A stretch of 62,601 bases of DNA from Anaerolineae bacterium. GTDB taxonomy: Bacteria; Chloroflexota; Anaerolineae; 4572-78; J111. Where the stretch lies: contig JAJVIM010000002.1 in the NCBI GenBank assembly GCA_022071955.1, positions 1 through 62,601 on the forward strand. The letters are read 5' to 3'. Positions 8,140 through 16,174 of the stretch are shown here, piece by piece. The notes beneath the pieces are model-generated. The model did not search any database. It was not told the origin of the DNA and worked only from the letters and a program-made list of their open reading frames with translations. Both the position numbers and the translations under genes were made by a program. How positions within the stretch are numbered: the stretch's first letter is position 1; each line of letters begins with the position of its first letter.

Positions 8140-8892
8140 ATGGCAATCGATTCCCGGCGGGAAGCCGGCGGTGTTACGGCAAATGTGGCCCGCCACTGGC
8201 AAAAACTGCTGGCGGCGGGCTTGTGGGCGCTGCTGCTGGGCGGTTATGCCTGGTATTACAGTCGCAACAACCTTACTCCAACAACGGCGCTGATAGAGAT
8301 TATCAACCTGCTCAACTCGCCGTGGGGGCCGCTGCTTTACATTTTGATTTACGCCGTCCGCCCGCTGTTTTTCTTTTCGGCCATTGTCATCACGCTGGCC
8401 GGCGGCGCGGTGTTTGGCGCGGGCGGTTCGCCGTGGAGCCTGGCCTACGCCGTGCTGCTCACGGTGCTGGCCAGCAACACCTCGGCGACGGTGGCGTACG
8501 TGCTGGGCCGCTACTTTGGCGCGGGGCTGATTAAAGAGGACGCCGATCAGGCCTCGGTTGTGCAGCGTTACGCCGGCCGCATGCGCCGCAACAGCTTTGA
8601 AACCATTATGATTATGCGCTTTATCTTTTTGCCCTACGATCTGGTGAATTATCTGGGCGGCATTTTGCGCATCAAATACGTACCATTCATTTTGGCCACG
8701 GCGCTTGGTTCCGTGCCGGGCACGGTGGCGTTTGTCTCGTTTGGCGCGTCGGTGAGCATTACCGACCTGGCCGCCGGGCAACTGCCAAAATTTAACCCGT
8801 GGGTACTGGGCTTTGGCGCGGCTATTTTTGTGGTCAGCATTGCCATTTCCCGCATTTTCAAACGCCGTGAAGCGGAGCGAGTGAGCGAGTGA
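8140..8892 (+). CDS. TVP38/TMEM64 (VTT/DedA-like) membrane protein
   Basis: Protein of 250 aa with about six hydrophobic segments. The centre has the VTT-family pattern: LFFFSAIVITLAGGAVFGAGG, then ASNTSATVAYVLGRYFG, and later FLPYDLVNYLGGI followed by GSVPGTVAFV. These proteins are integral membrane proteins of uncertain function, possibly lipid scrambling or transport. ATG at 8140 follows AGAGGAC; a GTG at 8110 would add ten residues. The last codons (ERVSE) are encoded by a GAGCGAGT repeat, so the native tail may have been altered. The neighbour is a mercuric-reductase-like flavoprotein; the two domains are fused in some other bacteria. Confidence 0.87.
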   Translation: MAIDSRREAGGVTANVARHWQKLLAAGLWALLLGGYAWYYSRNNLTPTTALIEIINLLNSPWGPLLYILIYAVRPLFFFSAIVITLAGGAVFGAGGSPWSLAYAVLLTVLASNTSATVAYVLGRYFGAGLIKEDADQASVVQRYAGRMRRNSFETIMIMRFIFLPYDLVNYLGGILRIKYVPFILATALGSVPGTVAFVSFGASVSITDLAAGQLPKFNPWVLGFGAAIFVVSIAISRIFKRREAERVSE

Positions 8893-8924
8893 GCGAGTCA
8901 GCGAATCAATGGGCCGGTGAGATA

Positions 8925-8990
8925 ATCGCAGATTTTTTATTAAGGAGTCTGGCAGTCCTTTTTTCAAGGCAGACAAACCAAATCTGCGAT
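8925..8990. repeat. 66 bp inverted repeat
   Basis: ATCGCAGATTT (8925-8935) and AAATCTGCGAT (8980-8990) are perfect 11 bp inverted repeats. The interior includes a short AAGGA/TCCTT stem followed by T residues (8942-8964), which could act as a weak terminator for the TVP38 gene. Confidence 0.6.
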
Positions 8991-9016
8991 ACTGCAACGA
9001 TCAATGGAAATTTGGG

Positions 9017-9089
9017 GTAGGGACGGTTCGCGAACCGCCCCTACATTCGCTGACTCGCTGATTCGCAGATTCGTTTATTTTCACAGGAG
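9017..9089 (+). repeat. Leader repeat: palindrome, octamers and Shine-Dalgarno box
   Basis: A near-perfect 28 bp palindrome (9017-9044, one mismatch) is followed by ATTCGCTG-type octamers and by TATTTTCACAGGAG (9076-9089), which is the apparent ribosome-binding site of the flavoprotein gene at 9098. The same order is seen at 28327-28389 and 53524-53595. Confidence 0.85.
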
Positions 9090-9097
9090 AGTCCCAA

Positions 9098-10714
9098 ATG
9101 ACAACCGTAACCCTGTTACCCCAAGATGAACACAACGCCGCGCTGCTGGCCAACGTGCGCCCGCCGGAGTGGCAAAACCCGCAGCCGGCGAGCCGCTACA
9201 ATCTGGTGGTGATTGGCGGCGGCACAGCCGGGCTGGTGAGCGCTGTGGGCGCGGCCGGGCTGGGGGCCAAGGTGGCGCTGGTGGAAAAATATATGCTCGG
9301 CGGCGACTGCCTCAACGTGGGCTGCGTGCCCTCAAAAACCATCATTCGCTCGGCCAAATTGATGGGTGATATTCGCGCTGCGGCCGGTTTTGGCATCGAA
9401 GTCCCGCCCGGCGTGGCGGCGGATTTTGGCGCAGTGATGGACCGGGTGCGCCGGGTGCGGGCCGATCTCAGCGACTTCGACTCGGTTTGGCGTATGCGCC
9501 GGCTGGGCATTGACCTGTTTTTAGGCGAGGGGCGCTTTACCGGCCGCGATTCGCTGGCAGTGGGCGGCCAAACGCTGCGCTTTAAAAAGGCGGTCATTGC
9601 TACCGGCGCACGAGCCATGCCCCTGCCCATCCCCGGCCTGGCCGAAGCCGGTTATCTGACCAATGACAAAGTGTTTGAACTGACCGAACGGCCCGGCCAT
9701 CTGGGAGTAATCGGCGCGGGGCCAATTGGGGCGGAGTTGGCCCAAACTTTTCGGCGGCTGGGCAGCGAGGTAACCGTGTTTGATATTTTGCCGCAGGTGC
9801 TGGGCCGCGAGGATCGGGATGCGGCCGATATTGTGGAAAGCGTGCTCCGCCGCGACGGCATCGACCTGATTTTGGAAGCCAGCATCAAAAAAATCACCGT
9901 CGAGGGCGGCAAAAAGGTGTTCTTTTTTGGGCACGAGGGCCGGGACAAGCGGGTTGAGGTCGATGAGATTCTGTCGGCGGCGGGGCGGGTACCCAACCTC
10001 GAGGGGTTGAATCTGGAAGCGGCCGGGGTGGAATATCAAAAAAAAGGGGTGGTGGTTAACGATTATCTGCAAACCACCAACCCCAACATTTACGCTGTTG
10101 GCGACGTGGCCTTGAGCTATCAGTTTACCCACACCGCCGACGCCGCAGCCCGGATTGTGCTGCAAAACGCGCTGTTTTTGGGGCGAAAAAAAGTGAGCGC
10201 GCTGACCGTGCCGTGGTGTACTTACACCGACCCCGAAGTGGCGCACGTGGGCCTGTACCCGCACGAGGCCGAGGCGGCCGGAATGGCGGTTGACACGTTT
10301 GTGCAGCCGTTTAACAAGGTTGATCGGGCGGTGGCCGATGGTGACACGGGGGGCTTTTTGAAGGTTCACGTGCGGCGCGGCACGGACAAAATTGTCGGGG
10401 CGACGATTGTCAGCCGCCACGCCGGTGAGTTGATCAGCGAAATCACGCTGGCGATGGTGGCCGGGGTGGGGTTAAAAACGCTGGCCACGGTTATCCATCC
10501 CTACCCCACTCAGGCCGAGGCCATAAAAAAAGTAGCCGATGCCTACAATCGCACCCGCCTCACGCCCACCGTCAAAAAGATGTTTGAGCGGTGGTTCAGC
10601 CTGGCCAACAGCGAGCGGCTGGAGCGGCCGGAAGTGAAACTGGCTGCCGGGGCGGCGGTGGTGGGGCTGGCGCTGGCCGGGGTCAAACTGGTTTCGGCCG
10701 TGTTGAAAGAGTGA
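9098..10714 (+). CDS. Mercuric-reductase-like pyridine nucleotide-disulfide oxidoreductase
   Basis: Protein of 538 aa of the lipoamide dehydrogenase/mercuric reductase family. FAD-binding VVIGGGTAGL at 37-46; redox disulfide GGDCLNVGCVPSK with Cys71 and Cys76; NAD-binding GVIGAGPIGAELAQ near 205-218; second FAD motif YAVGDVA; C-terminal dimer domain with IHPYPTQAEA. It lacks the N-terminal heavy-metal domain and the C-terminal vicinal cysteines of true MerA, so mercury reduction is not supported. An unusual C-terminal extension after about 495 ends in a hydrophobic helix (about 513-535) that may anchor it to the membrane beside the TVP38 protein. Its Shine-Dalgarno is supplied by a dispersed repeat. 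Confidence 0.9.
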   Translation: MTTVTLLPQDEHNAALLANVRPPEWQNPQPASRYNLVVIGGGTAGLVSAVGAAGLGAKVALVEKYMLGGDCLNVGCVPSKTIIRSAKLMGDIRAAAGFGIEVPPGVAADFGAVMDRVRRVRADLSDFDSVWRMRRLGIDLFLGEGRFTGRDSLAVGGQTLRFKKAVIATGARAMPLPIPGLAEAGYLTNDKVFELTERPGHLGVIGAGPIGAELAQTFRRLGSEVTVFDILPQVLGREDRDAADIVESVLRRDGIDLILEASIKKITVEGGKKVFFFGHEGRDKRVEVDEILSAAGRVPNLEGLNLEAAGVEYQKKGVVVNDYLQTTNPNIYAVGDVALSYQFTHTADAAARIVLQNALFLGRKKVSALTVPWCTYTDPEVAHVGLYPHEAEAAGMAVDTFVQPFNKVDRAVADGDTGGFLKVHVRRGTDKIVGATIVSRHAGELISEITLAMVAGVGLKTLATVIHPYPTQAEAIKKVADAYNRTRLTPTVKKMFERWFSLANSERLERPEVKLAAGAAVVGLALAGVKLVSAVLKE

Positions 10715-10721
10715 AGGCCGG

Positions 10722-11321
10722 TTAATCTGTGGAGAACCAGCCGGAGACAAATCTGGCTCGGGGCAGCCGTTCCGGCGAAAAGTCGTCGGCGGCTCCGCCA
10801 AAGCCCTGAATCACGGTGATGGGTTTGCCCATATTGGCGGCGGTAATAATTTCCCGGCGCGACTGGTTGCCGCCGCCCAGCAGCATAAATTCATCGCAAA
10901 TGCGCAAAAACGTTTCCGATTCATCACCAAAATTATGGCCCACCGGGACGAGGTACTCCATTTTGGCCACGTCAAAATCCAGCGCAATGTCGGGGGTAAC
11001 GCCCATCGCGGTGATGCCCAACTGCTCGCACAACTCGTAAGCCAGATGCAGCACGCCGGAGTCGGTGGCCCCGCTGCACATAATCAGTTGCGAGCCGTAC
11101 TGCTGCTGTCCTGCCAGCAACATGGCGCGCAGGGTGCGCCGGGCGTCAATCAGCAGCGGCGCGTTGGCCGGGGTGCGGTCCCACGCGCCGGCAAAGCCAA
11201 TGACGCCCGTTACGTGGAAATTTTGCGCCGCCTTCACCTGCATAAATTCGGTTTCGGTTAAAATTTTTGCGCCGGTTTTTTTACGCCACGCGCTGATGTT
11301 TTGCTGGTAATTTTCTGCCAC
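10722..11321 (-). CDS. Conserved protein of unknown function, possibly SLOG/Rossmann-like
   Basis: A 199 aa soluble protein I do not firmly recognise. The strands HVTGVIGFAGAW, QLIMCSGATDSGVLHLAYE and FMLLGGGNQSRREI with a Gly-rich turn resemble nucleotide-binding SLOG/LOG-like folds, where a GGG-x-x-T/S-x-x-E segment binds a nucleotide. No transmembrane helix or signal peptide is seen. Start ATG at 11321 follows GGGGGAAGCGT. It follows the CDP-alcohol transferase on the same strand with a 22 nt gap, so they may be co-transcribed. The function remains open. Confidence 0.75.
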   Translation of the reverse strand: MAENYQQNISAWRKKTGAKILTETEFMQVKAAQNFHVTGVIGFAGAWDRTPANAPLLIDARRTLRAMLLAGQQQYGSQLIMCSGATDSGVLHLAYELCEQLGITAMGVTPDIALDFDVAKMEYLVPVGHNFGDESETFLRICDEFMLLGGGNQSRREIITAANMGKPITVIQGFGGAADDFSPERLPRARFVSGWFSTD

Positions 11322-11343
11322 GCTTCCCCCCGATTATCACCCA

Positions 11344-11952
11344 TTAATCCAAAAAGCGCAGCGCCCAGATAACGCGCTGCACAACAGTGATTATGACCAA
11401 AATTCCCATCAAGGCAAACAGCAGCGCCATCTGCGCTGGCCAGATGATGAACATGCAGTAGAAAAAAATGGTTTCGGCGCCGCCGACCAGCCCTTCTGGC
11501 ATGGTAATGGTGGTCAGCTCGCCGGTGTCGCGCACGCCGCGCCGCCGTTTTTCCAGCACCGCCGCCAGGTACATCCACGAGGCGGCGTTAAGGTAAAAGG
11601 TTGCCAGCAAAAAGGCTGCCGCCAGAAAGTTCATCTGCGAGGGCAGCCCCACCGCCAGCGCCAGCGGGATGGCAGCGTAGGCCACAAAATCAAACAGAAT
11701 GTCCAGGTAGCCGCCCAAATTGCTCTGGCGGCGATGGGTGCGGGCCACCGCGCCATCCAACCCATCAAACAGCCGGTTGAGCAGCCAGCCGGCCAATCCC
11801 CAGCCGTACTGCTGCTGGGTGAGCAGGACGGCTGCTGCCAGCCCGCAGATCAGCCCCACCAGCGAGATGACCACCGGCGGGATGGCTGTCAATCTACGGG
11901 CCAGGGGCAGCAGCAGCGCATCCTTTACTGTACGAAAATAGCCATCGAGCAT
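11344..11952 (-). CDS. CDP-alcohol phosphatidyltransferase family protein
   Basis: Integral membrane protein of 202 aa with the complete family signature D63-xx-D66-G67-xx-A70-R71-x8-G80-xxx-D84-xxx-D88. The aspartates bind two metal ions. Enzymes of this family condense a CDP-linked lipid with an alcohol such as glycerol-phosphate, inositol-phosphate or serine, releasing CMP, in the cytoplasmic membrane. About five hydrophobic helices are visible. The alcohol acceptor cannot be assigned. ATG at 11952 lies directly next to the stop of the upstream glycosidase-like gene, so the two are probably translated from one message. Confidence 0.9.
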   Translation of the reverse strand: MLDGYFRTVKDALLLPLARRLTAIPPVVISLVGLICGLAAAVLLTQQQYGWGLAGWLLNRLFDGLDGAVARTHRRQSNLGGYLDILFDFVAYAAIPLALAVGLPSQMNFLAAAFLLATFYLNAASWMYLAAVLEKRRRGVRDTGELTTITMPEGLVGGAETIFFYCMFIIWPAQMALLFALMGILVIITVVQRVIWALRFLD

Positions 11953-14178
11953 CTACTTGAGCAGGGCCTTGGCCTGTTCAATTTTTTGATTAGCCTGATT
12001 CACCAGCGCCTGCGCCTCTTCCAGCAGAGCGATGGCCTGGCTGTTATCTGGCTTGGTCACCGGTTTTTGCTCCGGCTCGGTGGGCGGTTTGGGTTCGGAT
12101 GGTGGGGGCGGCGGGGGCGGCGGCGGCGCGTCTCCACCCCGGACCGGGTAAAAGACAATGTACCACGAGTGACTGCCACCCTGGCTGGAATACATGGTGT
12201 GAATAGCCTCTACCCGCTCGCTGTGGAACCCCAGCACCTGGAACCAGCAGCGTTGGTTGGGGTTGAGCGGTACGTTGGCTCGTTCGTTGGCCGGTTTATC
12301 CTGCACAATGGGGCGGGGTTTTTGGGCGGGCTGCATGCCCTGCCAGCCCCAGTCAATCTGTTTGGTGCGGTCAACGTTGCCGTTGAAATCAAGCACGGCC
12401 ACAAATGCCAGCCGGTTGCCCCGGTTTTCGTCGGGGGTGAGGTGCCGGATGCCGATGGCTTTGTAGTAGGGCTGGGTGGTATTGGGCGGCGTTACGGTGT
12501 GGTCAAAACCCTGGGCCTCATCAAGCGCCTGCCCGGTTTTTTGCACATTCTGCACGTATTCCCGATCTTTGGCGTTAAAATCGAGCATAACAGGGGTCTC
12601 CTCGCGTGAAGATACTTTTTGAAAAGTAAGCCAGAAGTTGGTGGGCTTGTAGCCGGGCTGTTCGCCGCCGTTGCCCACATTTTTGAGCGCGTCGCTGGGC
12701 GCGTCTTTGACGGACACCGTGTAAGTGCCCAGCGCGCCGTACATGGGCAGGTTGCCCCAAAACTCATCGGCAGCGCCTTTGGTTTGGGCGGTGTCTACCC
12801 CGCCATCGCGCAACGCCTGAAATGTTTGCCCTTCGATGGGTTTGCCGGTTTCATCCAGGCACTTGACAAACATATAGCCGGTGCCTTCTTCTTTCCACCA
12901 CACGGAAGTGAGCTTCCAGTAGGGTTGGTTGGGGTTGTCAACCGGCTTTAGCAGCACCTGCGGCTGTATATATTTCAGCTCGTCGTCAAAGGTGCGGCCG
13001 GTTAAATCCGGGCCGGTGTAGAAATTTTTCATTTTGTCCGGCACAGGGCCATCGGCGCGCAGCCGGCCCGGCGACGATTTGAGCATATCGACCACGGGCA
13101 GTTGGCCGTTGAGCTTAAATTCTTTATCGTACCAATTGGTAAACCACGGCCCCTGCGGCTCGTAGCTGGAGGATTGAACGCCCATTTGATAGCCGGCAAT
13201 GAACCACGGCATCGAGCAAAAATAGTAATCGGGCAGGGGGTAGGTATCAAACATGTCCACCGTCCAGCGCGAAGCCCATTGGGCGGTGGGTTTGGGGTAG
13301 CGGGCGTCGTCGCCGGCGGTGGTGCCGGCGCGCTGGCCAACGTTGTAACCGCCTTCGGTCATCATTACCGGTATACTGTGGCCGCAAGCCTGTTTTGCCA
13401 AAAAGTCGATGTACTCAAACGTGCGGAAGCCGGTGGAGTCCTGCACAATATCAATATTGGGTTTGGCGTGCTGGGCGCGGAGTTTGTTAACATCTTCAAT
13501 GGGGCGCTCCCAAACCCAATTGGGGCGGTTGGGGTCGCCATCGGCCAGGGCCAGGTATTCTTCCGGGGTGATGGGTGTGCCTTTGTCGGCGATGCCGTCG
13601 TTGGGGTAGGTGAGCGGCCGGCCCAGGCAGTAATTGTGAATGGCCACCACCATCGCCTCAAAAACGTCGGCGCGGTTGCGTTTGAGCATCAGCTCAAAGG
13701 GGTTGCCTTTGCCGCCGGGGCCAAAGGCATCAAACAGGGGAATAATGCCAAAGGGGCGAACCTTGTCCCAGGCATCGATGTAGCGGTCAACCACCACCTG
13801 TATCCAGTTTTCTGGCCGCCGGCGATTGGCCCATTCCAGCGCCAGGTCCGGTTCGTTGCCAAATTCCATGTACACCACGCCGATGTCGGCGAGGCGTTTG
13901 GCGTAGTCGGTTTCGCGGCTGCCGATGTTGCCGGGATAATTGGGGTGTAAATAAACGCGCACTACCGGCATAATCTGGTGATCGATGAGCCGTTTGATCA
14001 ATCCCAGCGAACTGCCGCCGCCGTCATCCAGCAGTTTAACCCACTTGATTTTGGCGGCCAATAAAAAGGGCAGCCACTTGGTTTTCCACTCTTCTTTGCC
14101 CCAAACGCTGGTTGAAGGCGACCAATGGACGCCCCGGCCGGTGTCTGCGGGCGGGCGTGGGTATTCTGAAAGTTTCAT
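11953..14178 (-). CDS. Clan GH-A glycoside-hydrolase-like protein with Pro-rich linker and coiled coil
   Basis: Protein of 741 aa. Residues about 15-400 look like a TIM-barrel glycosidase: YMEFGNEPD puts the acid/base Glu109 in the N-E-P context, and PVMMTEGGYN gives the probable nucleophile Glu275. The middle (about 400-660) is probably beta-rich (a YTVSVKD-type segment). The end has a run of nine prolines, an E/K/P linker and a helix (last 35 residues) with coiled-coil character. There is no N-terminal signal peptide although substrates of such enzymes are usually extracellular. The specific family is not recognised. The ATG at 14178 has GGGAGG in a repeat-type box. It is first in an operon with the CDP-alcohol transferase. 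Confidence 0.75.
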   Translation of the reverse strand: MKLSEYPRPPADTGRGVHWSPSTSVWGKEEWKTKWLPFLLAAKIKWVKLLDDGGGSSLGLIKRLIDHQIMPVVRVYLHPNYPGNIGSRETDYAKRLADIGVVYMEFGNEPDLALEWANRRRPENWIQVVVDRYIDAWDKVRPFGIIPLFDAFGPGGKGNPFELMLKRNRADVFEAMVVAIHNYCLGRPLTYPNDGIADKGTPITPEEYLALADGDPNRPNWVWERPIEDVNKLRAQHAKPNIDIVQDSTGFRTFEYIDFLAKQACGHSIPVMMTEGGYNVGQRAGTTAGDDARYPKPTAQWASRWTVDMFDTYPLPDYYFCSMPWFIAGYQMGVQSSSYEPQGPWFTNWYDKEFKLNGQLPVVDMLKSSPGRLRADGPVPDKMKNFYTGPDLTGRTFDDELKYIQPQVLLKPVDNPNQPYWKLTSVWWKEEGTGYMFVKCLDETGKPIEGQTFQALRDGGVDTAQTKGAADEFWGNLPMYGALGTYTVSVKDAPSDALKNVGNGGEQPGYKPTNFWLTFQKVSSREETPVMLDFNAKDREYVQNVQKTGQALDEAQGFDHTVTPPNTTQPYYKAIGIRHLTPDENRGNRLAFVAVLDFNGNVDRTKQIDWGWQGMQPAQKPRPIVQDKPANERANVPLNPNQRCWFQVLGFHSERVEAIHTMYSSQGGSHSWYIVFYPVRGGDAPPPPPPPPPSEPKPPTEPEQKPVTKPDNSQAIALLEEAQALVNQANQKIEQAKALLK

Positions 14179-14188
14179 GTGATACCGC

Positions 14189-14241
14189 CTCCCTTGGAAA
14201 TACAATTATGAATTATGAATTATGAATGCCGAATGTCGAAT
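14189..14241 (-). repeat. Heptamer tract with Shine-Dalgarno box upstream of the glycosidase-like gene
   Basis: Five heptamers (three TATGAAT, then GCCGAAT and GTCGAAT on the plus strand; 14207-14241) lead, on the minus strand, through a six-base unit TAATTG into TATTTCCAAGGGAG (14202-14189). This is the ribosome-binding site of the gene starting at 14178 and nearly matches the plus-strand boxes of other genes. Confidence 0.85.
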
Positions 14242-14309
14242 TGCTAATCACTCGCCACCCGCAAAATTTCATTCTCGGCGCTGTGCCGCAGGAACTGTCG
14301 CGCTCCCGG

Positions 14310-14573
14310 TCAATCCTGATCGGTTTGGCGGGCGTACATTTTTTGGGTTTGGGTTGAGCGCCGGTCCAGCAGGGTGTGAGTCTGTTCATCCCAATAATCC
14401 AACATTACACGCCAGGTGTCAACCTGTTCGGCGGATAACAGCAAAAACTGGTGGCCATCGATTTCCAGAATGTCTTTTTCTGGCAGCCGGATGGCGGTAA
14501 AGGCCTGTCCGTCAATTTCAATTTTGCCGATGATTTTTAATTCTGCTGCGGATTTGTGCGCAAATTTGGCCAT
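14310..14573 (-). CDS. Small conserved-looking protein of unknown function
   Basis: An 87 aa soluble protein, not recognised. A beta-rich N-terminal part (KIIGKIEIDGQAFTAIRL, then DILEIDGHQFLLLS) is followed by a charged helix. It starts only 3 nt after the stop of the upstream membrane protein gene, with an AAAGG box inside that gap region, so the two are almost certainly co-expressed. The tight operon spacing and the normal residue composition are the reasons for calling it real. Confidence 0.65.
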   Translation of the reverse strand: MAKFAHKSAAELKIIGKIEIDGQAFTAIRLPEKDILEIDGHQFLLLSAEQVDTWRVMLDYWDEQTHTLLDRRSTQTQKMYARQTDQD

Positions 14574-14576
14574 AAA

Positions 14577-14900
14577 TCAGCTTTGCCTTTCGGTTAACCC
14601 GTAAATAATGCTCCAGAGCACACCCCACACCGCGCCAATCCCTACTCCAAACAGCACCCAGCCGGTGGCCTGACGCAATGGAATGCCAACCAGCCACATT
14701 AGCCCGATGGCGCCCAATCCCCCAAACGTTGCACCCAGCGGCATCCAAAAAAACAGGCCGGGCAGCAGTTTTTTTATATCCTGCCGCAGCGCGCCGGGGA
14801 GGTCCGGCGAGTTGGCCGCGATGCCGGCGCCGGCTCTGGCCAAAAGATACAGGCCGAGTGCGCCAAAAATGAGGCTGGTCACACAGATAAATGGGATCAC
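14577..14900 (-). CDS. Small integral membrane protein of unknown function
   Basis: A 107 aa protein with three likely transmembrane helices (about 2-27, 48-72 and 78-100) and a short polar loop containing DLPGALRQDIKKLL. No family was recognised. It is immediately upstream of the 87 aa gene at 14310, so the pair may form a small membrane-associated module. The ATG at 14900 is the only reasonable start, though no strong Shine-Dalgarno precedes it. Confidence 0.65.
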   Translation of the reverse strand: MIPFICVTSLIFGALGLYLLARAGAGIAANSPDLPGALRQDIKKLLPGLFFWMPLGATFGGLGAIGLMWLVGIPLRQATGWVLFGVGIGAVWGVLWSIIYGLTERQS

Positions 14901-14987
14901 TTGTTAAACGACACTGGTTGAAAAAAACGGCGTTACGATGAGCCGCTATATGTTGTTAACCGGCCGGGCGCCGGTGACGCACTCGGT

Positions 14988-15527
14988 TTACTGCTGGCAG
15001 AGGACAACAGTTTTGCCCTGGTCGGTGTGGTATTCGTAGGGCTGGCCCTGAGCTTCCAGTTTGATGAGGTAGCCGGGGGTGATAACCTGGGCGTACATAA
15101 ATCCTTCTTGCGGACAGCCCAGGCTGGAGTCGTTCCAGTCAACAGCTTCAACTGCAACTACAGTGATTTGGCCGGCGCTGAGACCGGTTTGTTTTATCAG
15201 GTCTTCGATGGCGGCTTTGACAGCGGTTTCGCTGCCGGCCGGGGCATTGTTCGGTAATTGATCGGGCATAGGCACCTGATTGGGCGCTACCGGAGATACC
15301 GGCTCTTCAATAATTTCCGTGGGCAGCGTACTGGTTGGGGCGGGCGCTGGCGGTACCGGGGTTGCGGTTGGCGCGGGCGTTGGTGCAGCGGTGGCGGTGG
15401 CCGCGGGTACAGATTGCACTTCGGCGGCAATATTTTGCGGTTCGGCGGGGCCGGCGCTGCAAGCGGTAACAAGCAGCAGCGAGCAAATCCCGACACTTAA
15501 CATCAATTGACTCAATTTGTTTGGCAT
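14988..15527 (-). CDS. Secreted lipoprotein with Thr/Pro-rich linker
   Basis: Protein of 179 aa. A signal peptide ends in the lipobox LVTAC (Cys23), so it is predicted to be lipid-anchored outside the cytoplasmic membrane. Residues about 40-75 are a low-complexity Ala/Thr/Pro linker. The C-terminal domain (about 95-179) contains DWNDSSLGCPQEG and a second cysteine near the end (VVLCQQ), possibly forming a disulfide. The domain has the look of a conserved Chloroflexota lipoprotein, but the function is unknown. AGGAAAC precedes the ATG. It lies between the small membrane pair and the yggU end of the pgeF operon. Confidence 0.85.
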   Translation of the reverse strand: MPNKLSQLMLSVGICSLLLVTACSAGPAEPQNIAAEVQSVPAATATAAPTPAPTATPVPPAPAPTSTLPTEIIEEPVSPVAPNQVPMPDQLPNNAPAGSETAVKAAIEDLIKQTGLSAGQITVVAVEAVDWNDSSLGCPQEGFMYAQVITPGYLIKLEAQGQPYEYHTDQGKTVVLCQQ

Positions 15528-15587
15528 TATGTTTCCTCCAATCTTGTTAATAAACAGACGCTGATTGGAGAATGAAAGTTCCGGGAT

Positions 15588-15887
15588 TTAGCCCAGCAGC
15601 AGCCGCTCAACGTCGACCGGCGATATGCCAACCACAATCACCATTTTTTCTTTGCCGGCCAGCCCGGCGGCAATTTCAACATTTTGCCGCTCAACATTGA
15701 GCTTTTCGGCCATAAAATTGAGCAGCAGTTCGTTGGCCGCCCCGCCCACCGAAGCCGAGGTCAGGTTCACTTTCAGCGCGTCGCCGTGTTTGCCAACCAC
15801 TTCATTTTTGGCGGATTTTGGCACCACGTGGACGGCAAAAGCCGCGCCTTCTTCGGCCTTGGTGATGTTAAATTTGATATCACGCAT
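15588..15887 (-). CDS. yggU: DUF167 family protein (YggU)
   Basis: A 99 aa protein matching the DUF167/YggU family: VHVVPKSAKNEVVGKHGDALKVNLTSA-type N-terminal half and GGAANELLLNFMAEKL followed by VEIAAGLAGKEK. The biochemical role of the family is not known. ATG at 15887 has a GAGGAG box; five further upstream residues in frame are not conserved. It is the last gene of the operon pgeF-yggS-proC-yggT-yggU, a neighbourhood seen in many bacteria. Confidence 0.9.
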   Translation of the reverse strand: MRDIKFNITKAEEGAAFAVHVVPKSAKNEVVGKHGDALKVNLTSASVGGAANELLLNFMAEKLNVERQNVEIAAGLAGKEKMVIVVGISPVDVERLLLG

Positions 15888-15898
15888 AATTATTCTCC

Positions 15899-16174
15899 TC
15901 AAGCGCCCCTGATTAAGGATATCAGAATATATTGAATAAACTGTAGCCCCAACAATGCCACAATGGGGCTAAGATCGATCATCCCCACGGTGGTATACTT
16001 GCGTAACGGCTCCAAAATCGGGTCGGTGATTTGATACAGCAGTTGGATAACCGGATTGTACGGGTCAATGCGAATGCCGGCCATCGGCAGCCACGATAAT
16101 AGCACCCGGATCAATATGGCCCACCACAGTACCTGGAATACGATTGTGATGACGAGAACCAGAATATCACCCAT
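15899..16174 (-). CDS. yggT: YggT family membrane protein
   Basis: A 91 aa protein with two transmembrane helices (about 4-27 and 66-88). Between them is the conserved loop WLPMAGIRIDPYNPVIQLLYQ then ITDPILEPLRKY, diagnostic of YggT. Members are linked with cell division or envelope functions in cyanobacteria and actinobacteria, without a defined biochemistry. It overlaps the proC end by 8 nt, indicating translational coupling. Confidence 0.93.
   Translation of the reverse strand: MGDILVLVITIVFQVLWWAILIRVLLSWLPMAGIRIDPYNPVIQLLYQITDPILEPLRKYTTVGMIDLSPIVALLGLQFIQYILISLIRGA

Noticed and set aside
8137..8997. 286 aa frame on the minus strand
   Set aside because: It is antisense to the TVP38-type gene and shows a shadow composition (His/Arg/Gln-rich).
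9098..10714. True mercuric reductase with a mercury-resistance operon
   Set aside because: No heavy-metal domain, no C-terminal vicinal cysteines, and no merR, merT or merP nearby.
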